NCBI RefSeq assembly: GCF_040712075.1
Contig: NZ_JBFCVL010000001.1
Location: forward strand, 441,501 to 505,500
Length of the DNA: 64,000 nucleotides
Source: Fodinicurvata sp. EGI_FJ10296
GTDB lineage: Bacteria > Pseudomonadota > Alphaproteobacteria > DSM-16000 > Inquilinaceae
Reading direction: 5' to 3'
Positions within the stretch are counted from its first letter, which is position 1. Each line of letters starts with the position of its first letter. Made by a program: the position numbers and the translations under genes. Positions 24,955 to 31,800 of this stretch are shown here, in pieces. A model generated the notes under the pieces. The model saw nothing but the letters and a program-made list of their open reading frames with translations, did not search any database and was not told the origin of the DNA.

Positions 24955-25423
24955 CTTCATCGACGTCGGGGCTGGTATTTGATGCCGCGCTGCTGGATCC
25001 GGTTGTTTCGCTGTCGACTGCTACCTGTGTGTTTGCTGCCGATCCCTGATTTCCCTGACTGTCCTGATCGGTGGTCTGCTGAACCGTACCGGTCGAGCCG
25101 TCGGAAAGGATCTGGCTGATCTCGTTCAGATTGCCGATCGAGGTCGACGAACTGTTATAGGTGTACGTCTCTACAAATTGTTCCAGGGCGCCCATGCCGC
25201 TGCCGCCGCCATTGCCGTTGATGCTGCTTTGGCGCTCGGCGTGCTGGAACTGTGCGGCGAGGCTGCGGTTGCGGGGTGTTGCACTCCAGGGCTGTTTGCC
25301 CATCTGCTGTGCGTGCGCTTCCTGCATGGCGAAGGGCGACGGTATATCCAGCCCGGTGGCGCCGGCCTCCAACAGGAAGAACCCCGAGACGGTGCCGCAT
25401 AGTATCAAGGCCGTACGTTTCAT
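24935..25423 (-). CDS. Cassette 4 small exported protein (HfaA-like candidate)
   Basis: A 162-aa exported paralogue, more diverged than cassettes 2 and 3. A signal peptide (MKRTALILCGTVSGFFLLEA) is followed by an extra 15 residues to HAQQMGKQPWSATP. The core RNRSLAAQFQHAERQ is kept. A Gly/Asn insert (NGNGGGSGMG) precedes ALEQFVETYTYNSSSTSIGN and EISQILSDGSTGTVQQTTDQ. The tail is Ser/Thr/Asp-rich. ATG 25423 opens the signal peptide, and its 3' end overlaps the receiver-like gene. Role as for the other small proteins: probably a CsgG-exported subunit, by context. Confidence 0.7.
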   Translation of the reverse strand: MKRTALILCGTVSGFFLLEAGATGLDIPSPFAMQEAHAQQMGKQPWSATPRNRSLAAQFQHAERQSSINGNGGGSGMGALEQFVETYTYNSSSTSIGNLNEISQILSDGSTGTVQQTTDQDSQGNQGSAANTQVAVDSETTGSSSAASNTSPDVDEDDAGTD

Positions 25424-25521
25424 GATCGTGTCTCCTGGCCGTTCGGCAATCATGGCCAAAGGCGCTCGTATGCGGTTGGCTGTCCGTTCGATGAACGCTG
25501 TCTGGCGTTAAACGTTGGCCA

Positions 25522-25587
25522 TGCGGGGCGGGTCTCCCCACCCCGCAGGCCTGCCGCCACCCGATAAAGCCGCTCATCCGGTGGCGG
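25522..25587 (-). ncRNA. Two-hairpin intergenic RNA module, cassette 4
   Basis: The first stem uses CCGCCACC (25587-25580) and GGUGGCGG (25560-25553) on the minus strand, enclosing GAGCGGCUUUAUC with the same GCGGC loop as the other copies but a different outer helix. The second stem spans 25545-25522: GCGGGGUGGG pairs with CCCGCCCCGC around GAGA, again with the U-G pair. Keeping the fold while the sequence changes favours a functional RNA structure. Confidence 0.65.
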
Positions 25588-25600
25588 ACCTCGTTCCGGC

Positions 25601-26710
25601 TCAGTCGTCGATGGACGGTACGGAGACGGTGATGGACTTGTTGTTGCCGACAGCCGTGGCGACCGAGTTGGCGATCGGGCGGCCGAGTTCACCGAGGTTG
25701 GTGTAGCTGTTCAGGTAAACACCGCGGACATCCGACAAGGCGTTGGTGTTGGCGTAGGAGAACTGAACCACGTCGCCGATGAGCAGGCGGTCATCGCCTT
25801 CCGCCGCGACATCCACCGTCAGGTTGTTGACGACCGCGGTGGCGGTGCTGTCGACCGTCGCATTGTGGATATTACCAACCTGGGAGTCGGCATCGATTTC
25901 GGCTTGCTCAAGGATGCCGAGGATCGCGGCCGTGCCGAGTCCAGCGGCGACGACCAGGTTCGAGTTCACCCCGCTGTTCGCCAGATCGGCGGCAACACCA
26001 TAGCTGGCGAGAGCGGCGATGGCGCCTTCGAGACTGTCGACATTGCCGTCACCAAAGGCGAACTGGCCTTCATGCAACTGCACCGACGTGTCGGTTTCGA
26101 TCGCCGTGTTGTTGGCGACCGCCGTGGCGGCACTGATGACTTCCGGCAGCTCGGTCAGCGAGTCGAAGGAGTCGAGCGGGATCATGTCGCCGATGTCGAA
26201 CTGTGACAGGTCGATGGTGATGCCCAGGGAGTTGAGCTGTGTCTCACAGCCGCTGACACCGATTCCATCGTCATCGCAATCAAGTGTGGCCGTTGTGCCG
26301 TCGGTCGCGGTGAATTTGACACCAGCATCCGTCAGTTCGAGCATCACGCCGCCTTCGGCACTCGCCAGGACTCCCGCGATACCTTCGAACTCGCCAAACG
26401 CCTGCCAGTCGACCATGATCTCGATCTCGCCTGGATCGAAGCCGTCGCTGGGCTGGTAATTGAAGATGTCGTTGACGTTGGACCGCGCCGTTTGGTCGCC
26501 GATCGACACCTGGAGGTCTTCCAGCATGGTCATGCCGGTCGGGTCCAGATCGATATTGATATCGACAACCTTGGTGATGTCTTCGTCGATATGGGCGTCC
26601 CAGGTCCAGTTCACTTCGTTGAACGCGGAGGCCGGAGCGGCGATCAGTGCCAGACCCAGGGCGGCGGCGGAAACGCCGGCATACAGACCCACTTTTTTGG
26701 AAATAATCAT
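25601..26710 (-). CDS. Cassette 4 large exported ATAVxNN-repeat protein (HfaD-like candidate)
   Basis: A 369-aa exported protein, the most diverged large copy. The signal peptide ends near APASA before FNEVNWTWDAHIDE. Motifs are SAATAVANNTAI, STATAVVNNLTV and SVATAVGNNKSI. The middle differs: the acidic loop of the others is replaced by GAIAALASYGVAADLANSG, and the Cys pair occurs as LDCDDDG and SGCETQ. IDLSQFDIGDMIPLDSFDSL matches the other copies' DLSQFDVGDVI block, so the overall layout is kept. ATG 26710 follows the csgG stop by 3 nt. The strong sequence difference against a near-identical upstream csgG suggests one pore type serves different passengers. Confidence 0.72.
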   Translation of the reverse strand: MIISKKVGLYAGVSAAALGLALIAAPASAFNEVNWTWDAHIDEDITKVVDINIDLDPTGMTMLEDLQVSIGDQTARSNVNDIFNYQPSDGFDPGEIEIMVDWQAFGEFEGIAGVLASAEGGVMLELTDAGVKFTATDGTTATLDCDDDGIGVSGCETQLNSLGITIDLSQFDIGDMIPLDSFDSLTELPEVISAATAVANNTAIETDTSVQLHEGQFAFGDGNVDSLEGAIAALASYGVAADLANSGVNSNLVVAAGLGTAAILGILEQAEIDADSQVGNIHNATVDSTATAVVNNLTVDVAAEGDDRLLIGDVVQFSYANTNALSDVRGVYLNSYTNLGELGRPIANSVATAVGNNKSITVSVPSIDD

Positions 26711-26713
26711 TGG

Positions 26714-27550
26714 TTAGCTCTCCCGAGTACGATTGCGATTGAGGGTGGCCGTGAAGAACTCGGTCTCTGCCAGTTCGCATTCGGGACTGGACGGGAGGCC
26801 GAGGAAGTCCGTCATGATCTGATGGGTGGCCATCTCCACGACGGACCGCACGCCGAGTTGAAGCGGTTCGTTTTCGATGCGACCGGCATCGAACTCGACG
26901 AGTTGGTCTCCGAAGAAGCGGAAGACGTTGGCTTCCACTTCGTATCCGGAAATCTGTTTCTGCAGGGTGGTCACATAGGGGACGTCGAAGGTGACGGGGT
27001 TCACGACCCGGAGGTCGAGGCCGACATTGATCACCACCGAGCGTCCGCCCAGACCGGCGCCGCCGACGTAAAGTCCGGCGCCCTGGCTGACGATGTTGTA
27101 GTTGAGCTCTGTCAGGGCCCCGAGCACGACGAAGTTGGAAGGTCTGACGGTCGGGCCCTGAGGATAAGTCCGGGGCATGAGGCCCTGGTTCACCATCTCG
27201 CGTTCGGCGAGCGGGATGCGCAGATCGAAGCGTTCGACGAGGCGCACCTTGCCGGTTCGCCACAGGGCGCTCATGACCATCTCGGTCACACCCTGGGTCA
27301 TCACCATGCTGTCGCTCTCGGTGTCGCGCTGACCCGTCTTGTCCAGGATCTCTCCAACCGTAAAGGTCGGCACGTTGTCTCCCGGCAGCTCGGCGAGCTG
27401 CGACAGACATTGCGTATATGGCGTATAATTAGAAGTAACGGGATATGAAAAGCTTGGTTCAAAGCCGTTATCTTGAGTCGAAGCTACACCGGCGCATCCG
27501 GAAAGAAGCGTAGCCGATAGCAACGACACGGAAATGAATTTCGTGTTCAT
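26714..27550 (-). CDS. Cassette 4 CsgG-family outer-membrane lipoprotein (HfaB-like)
   Basis: A 278-aa CsgG-family lipoprotein with lipobox LSGC (Cys 19). The motifs VMTQGVTEMVMSALWR, RFDLRIPLAERE, FVVLGALTELNYNI, SVVINVGLDLRVVNP and QISGYEVEANVFRFFG are as in the other copies. Its DNA is nearly the same as cassette 1 csgG from about codon 65 to the stop, including PRTYPQGPTVRPS, whereas the first 60 codons are AT-rich and distinct. It opens the whole minus-strand array and faces a 720-bp region shared with a divergent LuxR-type gene. The product should sit in the outer membrane as a multimeric peptide channel. Confidence 0.9.
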   Translation of the reverse strand: MNTKFISVSLLSATLLSGCAGVASTQDNGFEPSFSYPVTSNYTPYTQCLSQLAELPGDNVPTFTVGEILDKTGQRDTESDSMVMTQGVTEMVMSALWRTGKVRLVERFDLRIPLAEREMVNQGLMPRTYPQGPTVRPSNFVVLGALTELNYNIVSQGAGLYVGGAGLGGRSVVINVGLDLRVVNPVTFDVPYVTTLQKQISGYEVEANVFRFFGDQLVEFDAGRIENEPLQLGVRSVVEMATHQIMTDFLGLPSSPECELAETEFFTATLNRNRTRES

Positions 27551-27777
27551 GATAACCTCTGTGCGGCTTCTATCATCGAGGATGTGGTCTTTCTGTGACA
27601 GTCAAACAGTACCAGCATAAATGACGATCCGGTAAGGAACGTACGGAATATTATTTGTTGCAAAGGTAATAGACGGCGTACTTCGAATAGCCCGGTCAGG
27701 GGCATCCGCGTCGAAGGCTATTCCGTGCATTCCGCTAATGGAGCGAACGCACCCGAAAGGACGCTCTCGGGTAGGGG
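27551..27777 (-). promoter_or_regulatory. Cassette 4 promoter and leader region
   Basis: The leader keeps GAAGCCGC (27570-27563) and the AGAGG ribosome site. GCTGGTACTGT (27616-27606) lies 56 nt upstream of the start, the same place and nearly the same sequence as in cassette 1. CGAAAGGAC (27754-27762) and GGTAGGGG (27770-27777) form the distal block shared with cassette 1 and are candidates for an activator site. Confidence 0.5.
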
Positions 27778-28271
27778 CCATGAACCGCTGCGCCGCGACT
27801 GACTGCCTTTCGGAATAGTCAGGGGCGCAACAGTGCGCGCGGATTGACGATCGCGCCGCCCCCGTTGCCGTTTGGTCCGGCAATGTGGCTTCGGGCAGTG
27901 GGGGGCGGACGTTGCCGTTCGTTCGCCGGTCGTGAAATCCGGACGGCGAACGGAACAAGCCGAATTCGGTGGATCGGTATGGCGATCTGTATGACGCCTG
28001 GTCGACTGTTCGGATCGTCGATAATTCGAAAGAGTGGCGCCGCGCTATTTTCATCGTCGCCACCCGCCGGATGCGTCCTTGGATAGCAAGCGTGGTCCGC
28101 TACGATATATTCGATCTCCAAGCGCCTGATTGGGTTCGGATGAGCCCCCGTTCGACACCGATTGGCACTATCAGGCGTCGGATTGCCGATGCTCCCGTAT
28201 GGCGCCCGACCCGCTCAATTTCCGCCGCATTGCAAGGAAATCGTGGGTCCGGCCAACAGTCGTGTCATTTG
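27778..28271. other. Intergenic region between the array and a divergent LuxR-type gene
   Basis: About 490 bp without a recognisable gene. A plus-strand frame stays open from 27969 into the LuxR-type gene, but its translation before 28272 resembles nothing. Presumably it holds the promoter of that gene. No clear repeat or hairpin was seen. Confidence 0.35.
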
Positions 28272-28916
28272 ATGGACAATGAAACGGAACCGAGACTGTT
28301 TCTGGCCAGCCGGGATCCGATGATTGGCGGCTGGTTCGTTCATCGGTTGGCAGCTGCCGGCGTCAAGGTTTCGGTGGAGAAGCACGATTGGTGTACCCAG
28401 GGCGCCGAAATACCCGGCGCCGGGGACATGATCGTTCTCGGCCAGGCCGATATTCGAAGGCTGATGTCGAAGCCGGGCGCTGCAACGTTCGATGTGCGCA
28501 TTCTGTTGGGGGTTTCGGCGCTGAATATCGGGAGCGTATTGTCGGCTCTGGCCCGGTTGGGCCGCCCCCGGCCCGGTGACGCGATCGTCGTCCTGGACAA
28601 TCGCAATCAACCCCTCGGTCCCGTTGTCGCAGTGGCAACGGAAGGCTATCTGTCGCTACCCGCCGAAATTCTGGGACCTTTGGTCGAGGAAGCCGCATTC
28701 AGGCGCCTCGCCCTGACGCTTGAGCCGGACGAAGCGCGACTACTTTCGCTGCTGGCGCGCGGATTCAGCAACGCCAGAATCGCCGAGGCCGTCGGATGGC
28801 ATCAAAGTCAGGTCAAGTCGCGGCTGCGGACTCTGATGCGGCGCCTCAACGTGGCGAATCGGACGGCCGCGGCTGTTGCTGCGTTCCGGTTGGGGCTGGA
28901 CACGTTCCCGGACTAG
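28272..28916 (+). CDS. LuxR-type regulator with degenerate N-terminal domain
   Basis: A 214-aa regulator with a C-terminal LuxR/GerE-type helix-turn-helix: LEPDEARLLSLLARGFSN, then IAEAVGWHQSQVKSRLRTLM and RRLNVANRTAAAVAA. The N-terminal ~120 residues have receiver-like spacing (LFLASRDPMIGGWFVHRL at the start, GDMIVLGQAD where an Asp would be expected), but the phospho-acceptor is Gly or Gln. Classical phosphorylation is therefore unlikely. CsgD, the curli regulator, belongs to the same LuxR class, so control of the adjacent array is a reasonable guess. ATG 28272 is the best start by content, though it lacks a strong ribosome site; an upstream in-frame ATG at 28140 is possible. Confidence 0.72.
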   Translation: MDNETEPRLFLASRDPMIGGWFVHRLAAAGVKVSVEKHDWCTQGAEIPGAGDMIVLGQADIRRLMSKPGAATFDVRILLGVSALNIGSVLSALARLGRPRPGDAIVVLDNRNQPLGPVVAVATEGYLSLPAEILGPLVEEAAFRRLALTLEPDEARLLSLLARGFSNARIAEAVGWHQSQVKSRLRTLMRRLNVANRTAAAVAAFRLGLDTFPD

Positions 28917-28968
28917 CCAGATGAGGTCCGCGGTCGCGGCCGGTCACAGGGTTTCACGAGAAATGGCC

Positions 28969-29742
28969 TCAGCGCCGGGATGGCGATCGATCCGACATCC
29001 CGTTGCCTGAAAATCCGTTTCCGGGGACTCCGTGTCCCGAGACTCCGTGATTAAGGCCCCAGATCGCTGCCTGGGTGCGGTTGCGCGCCTTGATCTTGCG
29101 CAACAGGCTCTTCAGATGAACCTTTACCGTGCCCTCTGCGACGTCCAGCTTTCGGGCGATCGATTTGTTCGATTGGCCCTCAATCAGCCCGTGCAGGATT
29201 TCTGTTTCCCGCCGGGATAGCGTTTGCCCCAGTGGGTCCTCCCGGAGCGTGTCGAAGGCTTGCCGTGGGAATAGCGGGGCATCCGGCGCCTGATCGAGAG
29301 TCTCGGTGGCATCGGCGTCCAGGCCGGTGCTGACGAGGATGCTGGCGAGTTCGCTTGGGAACACCATTTCCCCCGTTTCCATCAGCAGCAGCGAATGTAG
29401 CAACGCATCAGGTGAAATGTCTTTGAGAAGATAGCCGCGAACGCCGCTGCGAAGGGCATCAGCCAGAGCATGAGGATCGACGGTATTCGCCAGCGCGACG
29501 ATCCGCAGCCTCGGGGCATTCCGCACAATGGAAGAAACGGCATCCGACAGGGCCGGATCGACCCTCGCCCATTCGATCAGCAGAAAATCAGGATGTCGGC
29601 CTGCTTCTTCCCCCCTCAGAGAAAATCCCGTTAAATCCGCGGATTCCGCGACTACCGAGAATGGCCCCGACTCAAACAGTCGTTTGAGTCCTTCTCGAAA
29701 CAATCGGCTGGGGTCGACTATATGGACACTGAACTGCTGCAT
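28969..29742 (-). CDS. LuxR-family response-regulator-like protein, Asp-to-Glu receiver
   Basis: A 257-aa protein with an N-terminal receiver and C-terminal LuxR helix-turn-helix. The first strand reads VHIVDPSRLFREGLKRLF. The usual phospho-acceptor region reads PDFLLIEWARVDP, with Glu 57 in place of Asp. The switch Lys is kept in RGYLLKDISPDALLHSL. The DNA-binding part has LSRRETEILHGLIEGQSN, then KSIARKLDVAEGTVKVHLK and KIKARNRTQAAIW, all typical. Glu can mimic phospho-Asp, so it may act independently of a kinase. It ends in a Gly/Ser tail with GVSGHGVPGNG-like repeats. It converges on the neighbouring LuxR-type gene and diverges from a small exported-protein gene. Confidence 0.88.
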   Translation of the reverse strand: MQQFSVHIVDPSRLFREGLKRLFESGPFSVVAESADLTGFSLRGEEAGRHPDFLLIEWARVDPALSDAVSSIVRNAPRLRIVALANTVDPHALADALRSGVRGYLLKDISPDALLHSLLLMETGEMVFPSELASILVSTGLDADATETLDQAPDAPLFPRQAFDTLREDPLGQTLSRRETEILHGLIEGQSNKSIARKLDVAEGTVKVHLKSLLRKIKARNRTQAAIWGLNHGVSGHGVPGNGFSGNGMSDRSPSRR

Positions 29743-30190
29743 TGTCGGCCTCCGGCGGGACTTAGCTTCTTGTCATTGTTGCATGAATGATTCCATGGCA
29801 CCTATGCCGAGAAACTTTCATATCCGGAGTGTAATTATTTCGTATGATGTTAATCGGTGTCAAATCGTATTGCGAGTTTCGGTAAATTTTGGGTCAGATT
29901 CTTCGCGTCATCGGCGCAGGACTGGCTACGAGCCCAAACCTCGGCGGCTACCGGGTACTTTTGTGCTATTGGCTACCCCCTTTGGTACGTGATGTCGAGG
30001 AAGGGCGGCAAATACTACCTCTTTTGAACATGGCATAACGCAAAGGTATGCGGGTACTCCATCTCATAGACCCCGTTAACCATCTCCTTGGTAGAGTCTC
30101 GACCCATCGGCAAGACCGATTACCCGTTGGGGCTAGGCCAGTGGCATTCGTCACCGGTCTGCCGACAACCAGAACATCGATGAGGATGCT
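29743..30190. promoter_or_regulatory. Divergent promoter region between a LuxR-type regulator and a small exported protein
   Basis: A 448-bp region, locally AT-richer than its surroundings. It contains several TACC-type elements: GGCTACCGGGTAC, GGCTACCCCC and TACTACCTCTTT between about 29945 and 30025. These look like NarL/LuxR-class half sites, but their spacing is irregular and no regulator can be assigned. GAGGAT precedes the ATG at 30191. Confidence 0.35.
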
Positions 30191-30703
30191 ATGAAGAAAC
30201 TTGCGCTAATTCTCGGGTCGGCCCTGATCGCAGCTTTGCCGGCGGGCGAAACCCTTGCACAGTGGAACAACGCGCCGTATGGGGCCGGTGCCGGGACGTC
30301 TAGCTTCTCGATGAGCAATGCCCACCGCCAGGTCATACTGGACGAGCGCGCCGGTACCTTGCCATCGGGTCAGGTCTATCGCGACCGCACCGGCAATCTG
30401 CTGGTTATCGAGCGGGGGGATGACAATCAGGCGATCGTGCGTGATCGTGCCGGCGTCGAAGTTCGGATCCCGCGGGGCCGGACGTGGCAGGGTCGCGGTT
30501 TCGGTTATGGGGGCCGTGACAGCAGCGGGTTCCGGTCCAGGTCATCGATCGGCGGAGGCCTGATCTTCTCCAGCTACGTGGCGTCCACCGATGTCGGGAA
30601 CGCGTCGCTTGACATGTCCCAGATGCGTTCGGGGTCGTCATGGCAACCCGGCGTTTCGTCGGTTGCCATCTGGACGGAACAACTGGCGGCCATGGCCAAC
30701 TAG
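30191..30703 (+). CDS. Small exported protein with one curlin-like motif
   Basis: A 170-aa protein with a clear signal peptide (MKKLALILGSALIAALPAGE, cleavage near LAQ). The mature part starts QWNNAPYGAGAGTSSFSMS. The stretch VYRDRTGNLLVIERGDDN followed by QAIVRD contains GxxNxAxV spacing, the core of a curlin repeat, once. An Arg/Gly/Ser-rich middle (GRGFGYGGRDSSGFRSRSS) precedes a C-terminus of IFSSYVASTDVGNASLDMS. No family was recognised. It is flanked on both sides by LuxR-type regulators pointing away from and towards it, which links it to the same regulatory unit as the CsgG array. It could be a fibre subunit or nucleator, or a periplasmic accessory protein. Confidence 0.6.
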   Translation: MKKLALILGSALIAALPAGETLAQWNNAPYGAGAGTSSFSMSNAHRQVILDERAGTLPSGQVYRDRTGNLLVIERGDDNQAIVRDRAGVEVRIPRGRTWQGRGFGYGGRDSSGFRSRSSIGGGLIFSSYVASTDVGNASLDMSQMRSGSSWQPGVSSVAIWTEQLAAMAN

Positions 30704-30735
30704 GCCGCCCGTGCTGTCCCGGACCAGATAAGGTG

Positions 30736-31425
30736 TCAGCGCAGATCGTGCTCCAGGGCGGTGGCCATGCCGTGATTCATTGCCCAGATGGCTGCCTGCG
30801 TACGATTGGCGGCTTTGATCTTTCGCAGCAGCGCCTTGAGATGGACCTTCACCGTGCCCTCGGCGAGGTTGAGGTTGCTGGCGATGACCTTGTTGGGCTG
30901 TCCCTGAACGAGACAGTGCAGAATCTGCATTTCCCTGTCGGACAAGCCGTATTGCCGGACATCGGCCATCTCGATGTCCGGTCCATTTTGTTTGACCGTT
31001 GCGATCAGATAGGCTGCCAACTCGGTCGGAAATACGACCTCTCCCGTCCTGACCAGCATCAGTGACTGAATCAGCGCTTCGGGCGACATGTCACGCAACA
31101 GAAAGGCGTGGACACCCGTCCGCAAGGCGCTGATCAGCGCTTCGGAATTCATCTGGTCGCTCAATGCGACGATGCGCAACGCGCCGTGCTTTTTCAGCAA
31201 ATCAATTTCTGCAAAGAAATCCGGATCGCCCGGAAGCCACTCCACGAGCACGAAGGCCTCATGGGCGCTGGTATCCTGGAGGCTGGGCAGAAGGTCCGAG
31301 AGCGTCCGCGCTTCGCTGAGGATTCTGAATGGTGTCGCTTCGAAAAGCCGGCGCATGCCCTCCCTGAAAAGGCGGCTCCGGTCAACGAGAATGATGCCTG
31401 GTCCTGACATTTCGATGCCCCTCAT
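30736..31425 (-). CDS. LuxR-family response-regulator-like protein, Glu for Asp and Arg for Lys
   Basis: A 229-aa paralogue of the regulator at 29 kb. The receiver begins GIILVDRSRLFREGMRRLF. The phospho-acceptor region AFVLVEWLPGDPDF has Glu 62 instead of Asp, and the switch Lys is Arg in HAFLLRDMSPEALIQSL. Its output is a canonical LuxR domain: LSDREMQILHCLVQGQPN, then KVIASNLNLAEGTVKVHLK and KIKAANRTQAAIWAM. Loss of both key residues argues for a phosphorylation-independent regulator, as reported for some biofilm LuxR regulators. A CtrA-type box lies 22 bp upstream of its start. The downstream neighbour converges on it with a 32-bp gap. Confidence 0.88.
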   Translation of the reverse strand: MRGIEMSGPGIILVDRSRLFREGMRRLFEATPFRILSEARTLSDLLPSLQDTSAHEAFVLVEWLPGDPDFFAEIDLLKKHGALRIVALSDQMNSEALISALRTGVHAFLLRDMSPEALIQSLMLVRTGEVVFPTELAAYLIATVKQNGPDIEMADVRQYGLSDREMQILHCLVQGQPNKVIASNLNLAEGTVKVHLKALLRKIKAANRTQAAIWAMNHGMATALEHDLR

Positions 31426-31446
31426 TATCTTGATTTTCCACTACGC

Positions 31447-31463
31447 TTAACCGTTTCTTAACC
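31447..31463. promoter_or_regulatory. CtrA-type box upstream of the LuxR-type regulator
   Basis: TTAACCGTTTCTTAACC fits the CtrA consensus TTAA-N7-TTAAC exactly, with 7 nt between the TTAA halves. It lies 22-38 bp upstream of the regulator's ATG (31425), close enough to overlap its promoter. CtrA is the alphaproteobacterial cell-cycle and motility regulator; its gene is not in the window. Confidence 0.55.
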
Positions 31464-31800
31464 AATGCGACCATCATACTGTCTCAGGTGATGAATGAAA
31501 ATTCCACTTTGGGGTGGTTTTCCGTCCTTTTTAATCTCACCTTATCCGAGATGTTGCTCCATTCGGGCCAGCAGGGTCGAACATCCGCTCGAAAGAGGTA
31601 GGAGAGTCAGGTGGGCCGACGGGTAATGCCATACTGAATTTCCCGGCCTGCGACTTGATCTGTCGAATCAGCCACTGCGAACGATTTTTACCAGCCGATT
31701 CTGTTCCGAGTCGCCCACCCGGTGTGCCTGCCGACGTCCAGTATCGACGGGGAAACGACTGGAAAACCTGCTGCCGTACGTTGTGCCGGCGGCGGTGTGT
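31464..31800. other. Intergenic region downstream of the histidine kinase
   Basis: About 340 bp between the kinase stop and the CtrA-type box. There is no gene or strong terminator hairpin. A loose palindrome around 31502-31526 (AAAATTCCAC ... GTGGTTTTCC) could end kinase transcription, but pairing is imperfect. Confidence 0.25.

Noticed and set aside
16416-27550. CRISPR array or transposon cluster as source of the repeats
   Set aside because: Repeat units are ~2-3 kb coding cassettes with coherent genes; there are no short spaced repeats, transposase genes or terminal repeats.
27969-28271. N-terminal extension of the LuxR-type gene
   Set aside because: The frame is open, but the translation is Arg/Trp-rich with no fold or family text, and the conserved-looking part begins at the ATG at 28272.
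29880-30190. Sigma-54 promoter upstream of the small exported protein
   Set aside because: TGGCATAACGC- and TGGCACC-like words occur, but none has a GC element at the required -12 spacing.
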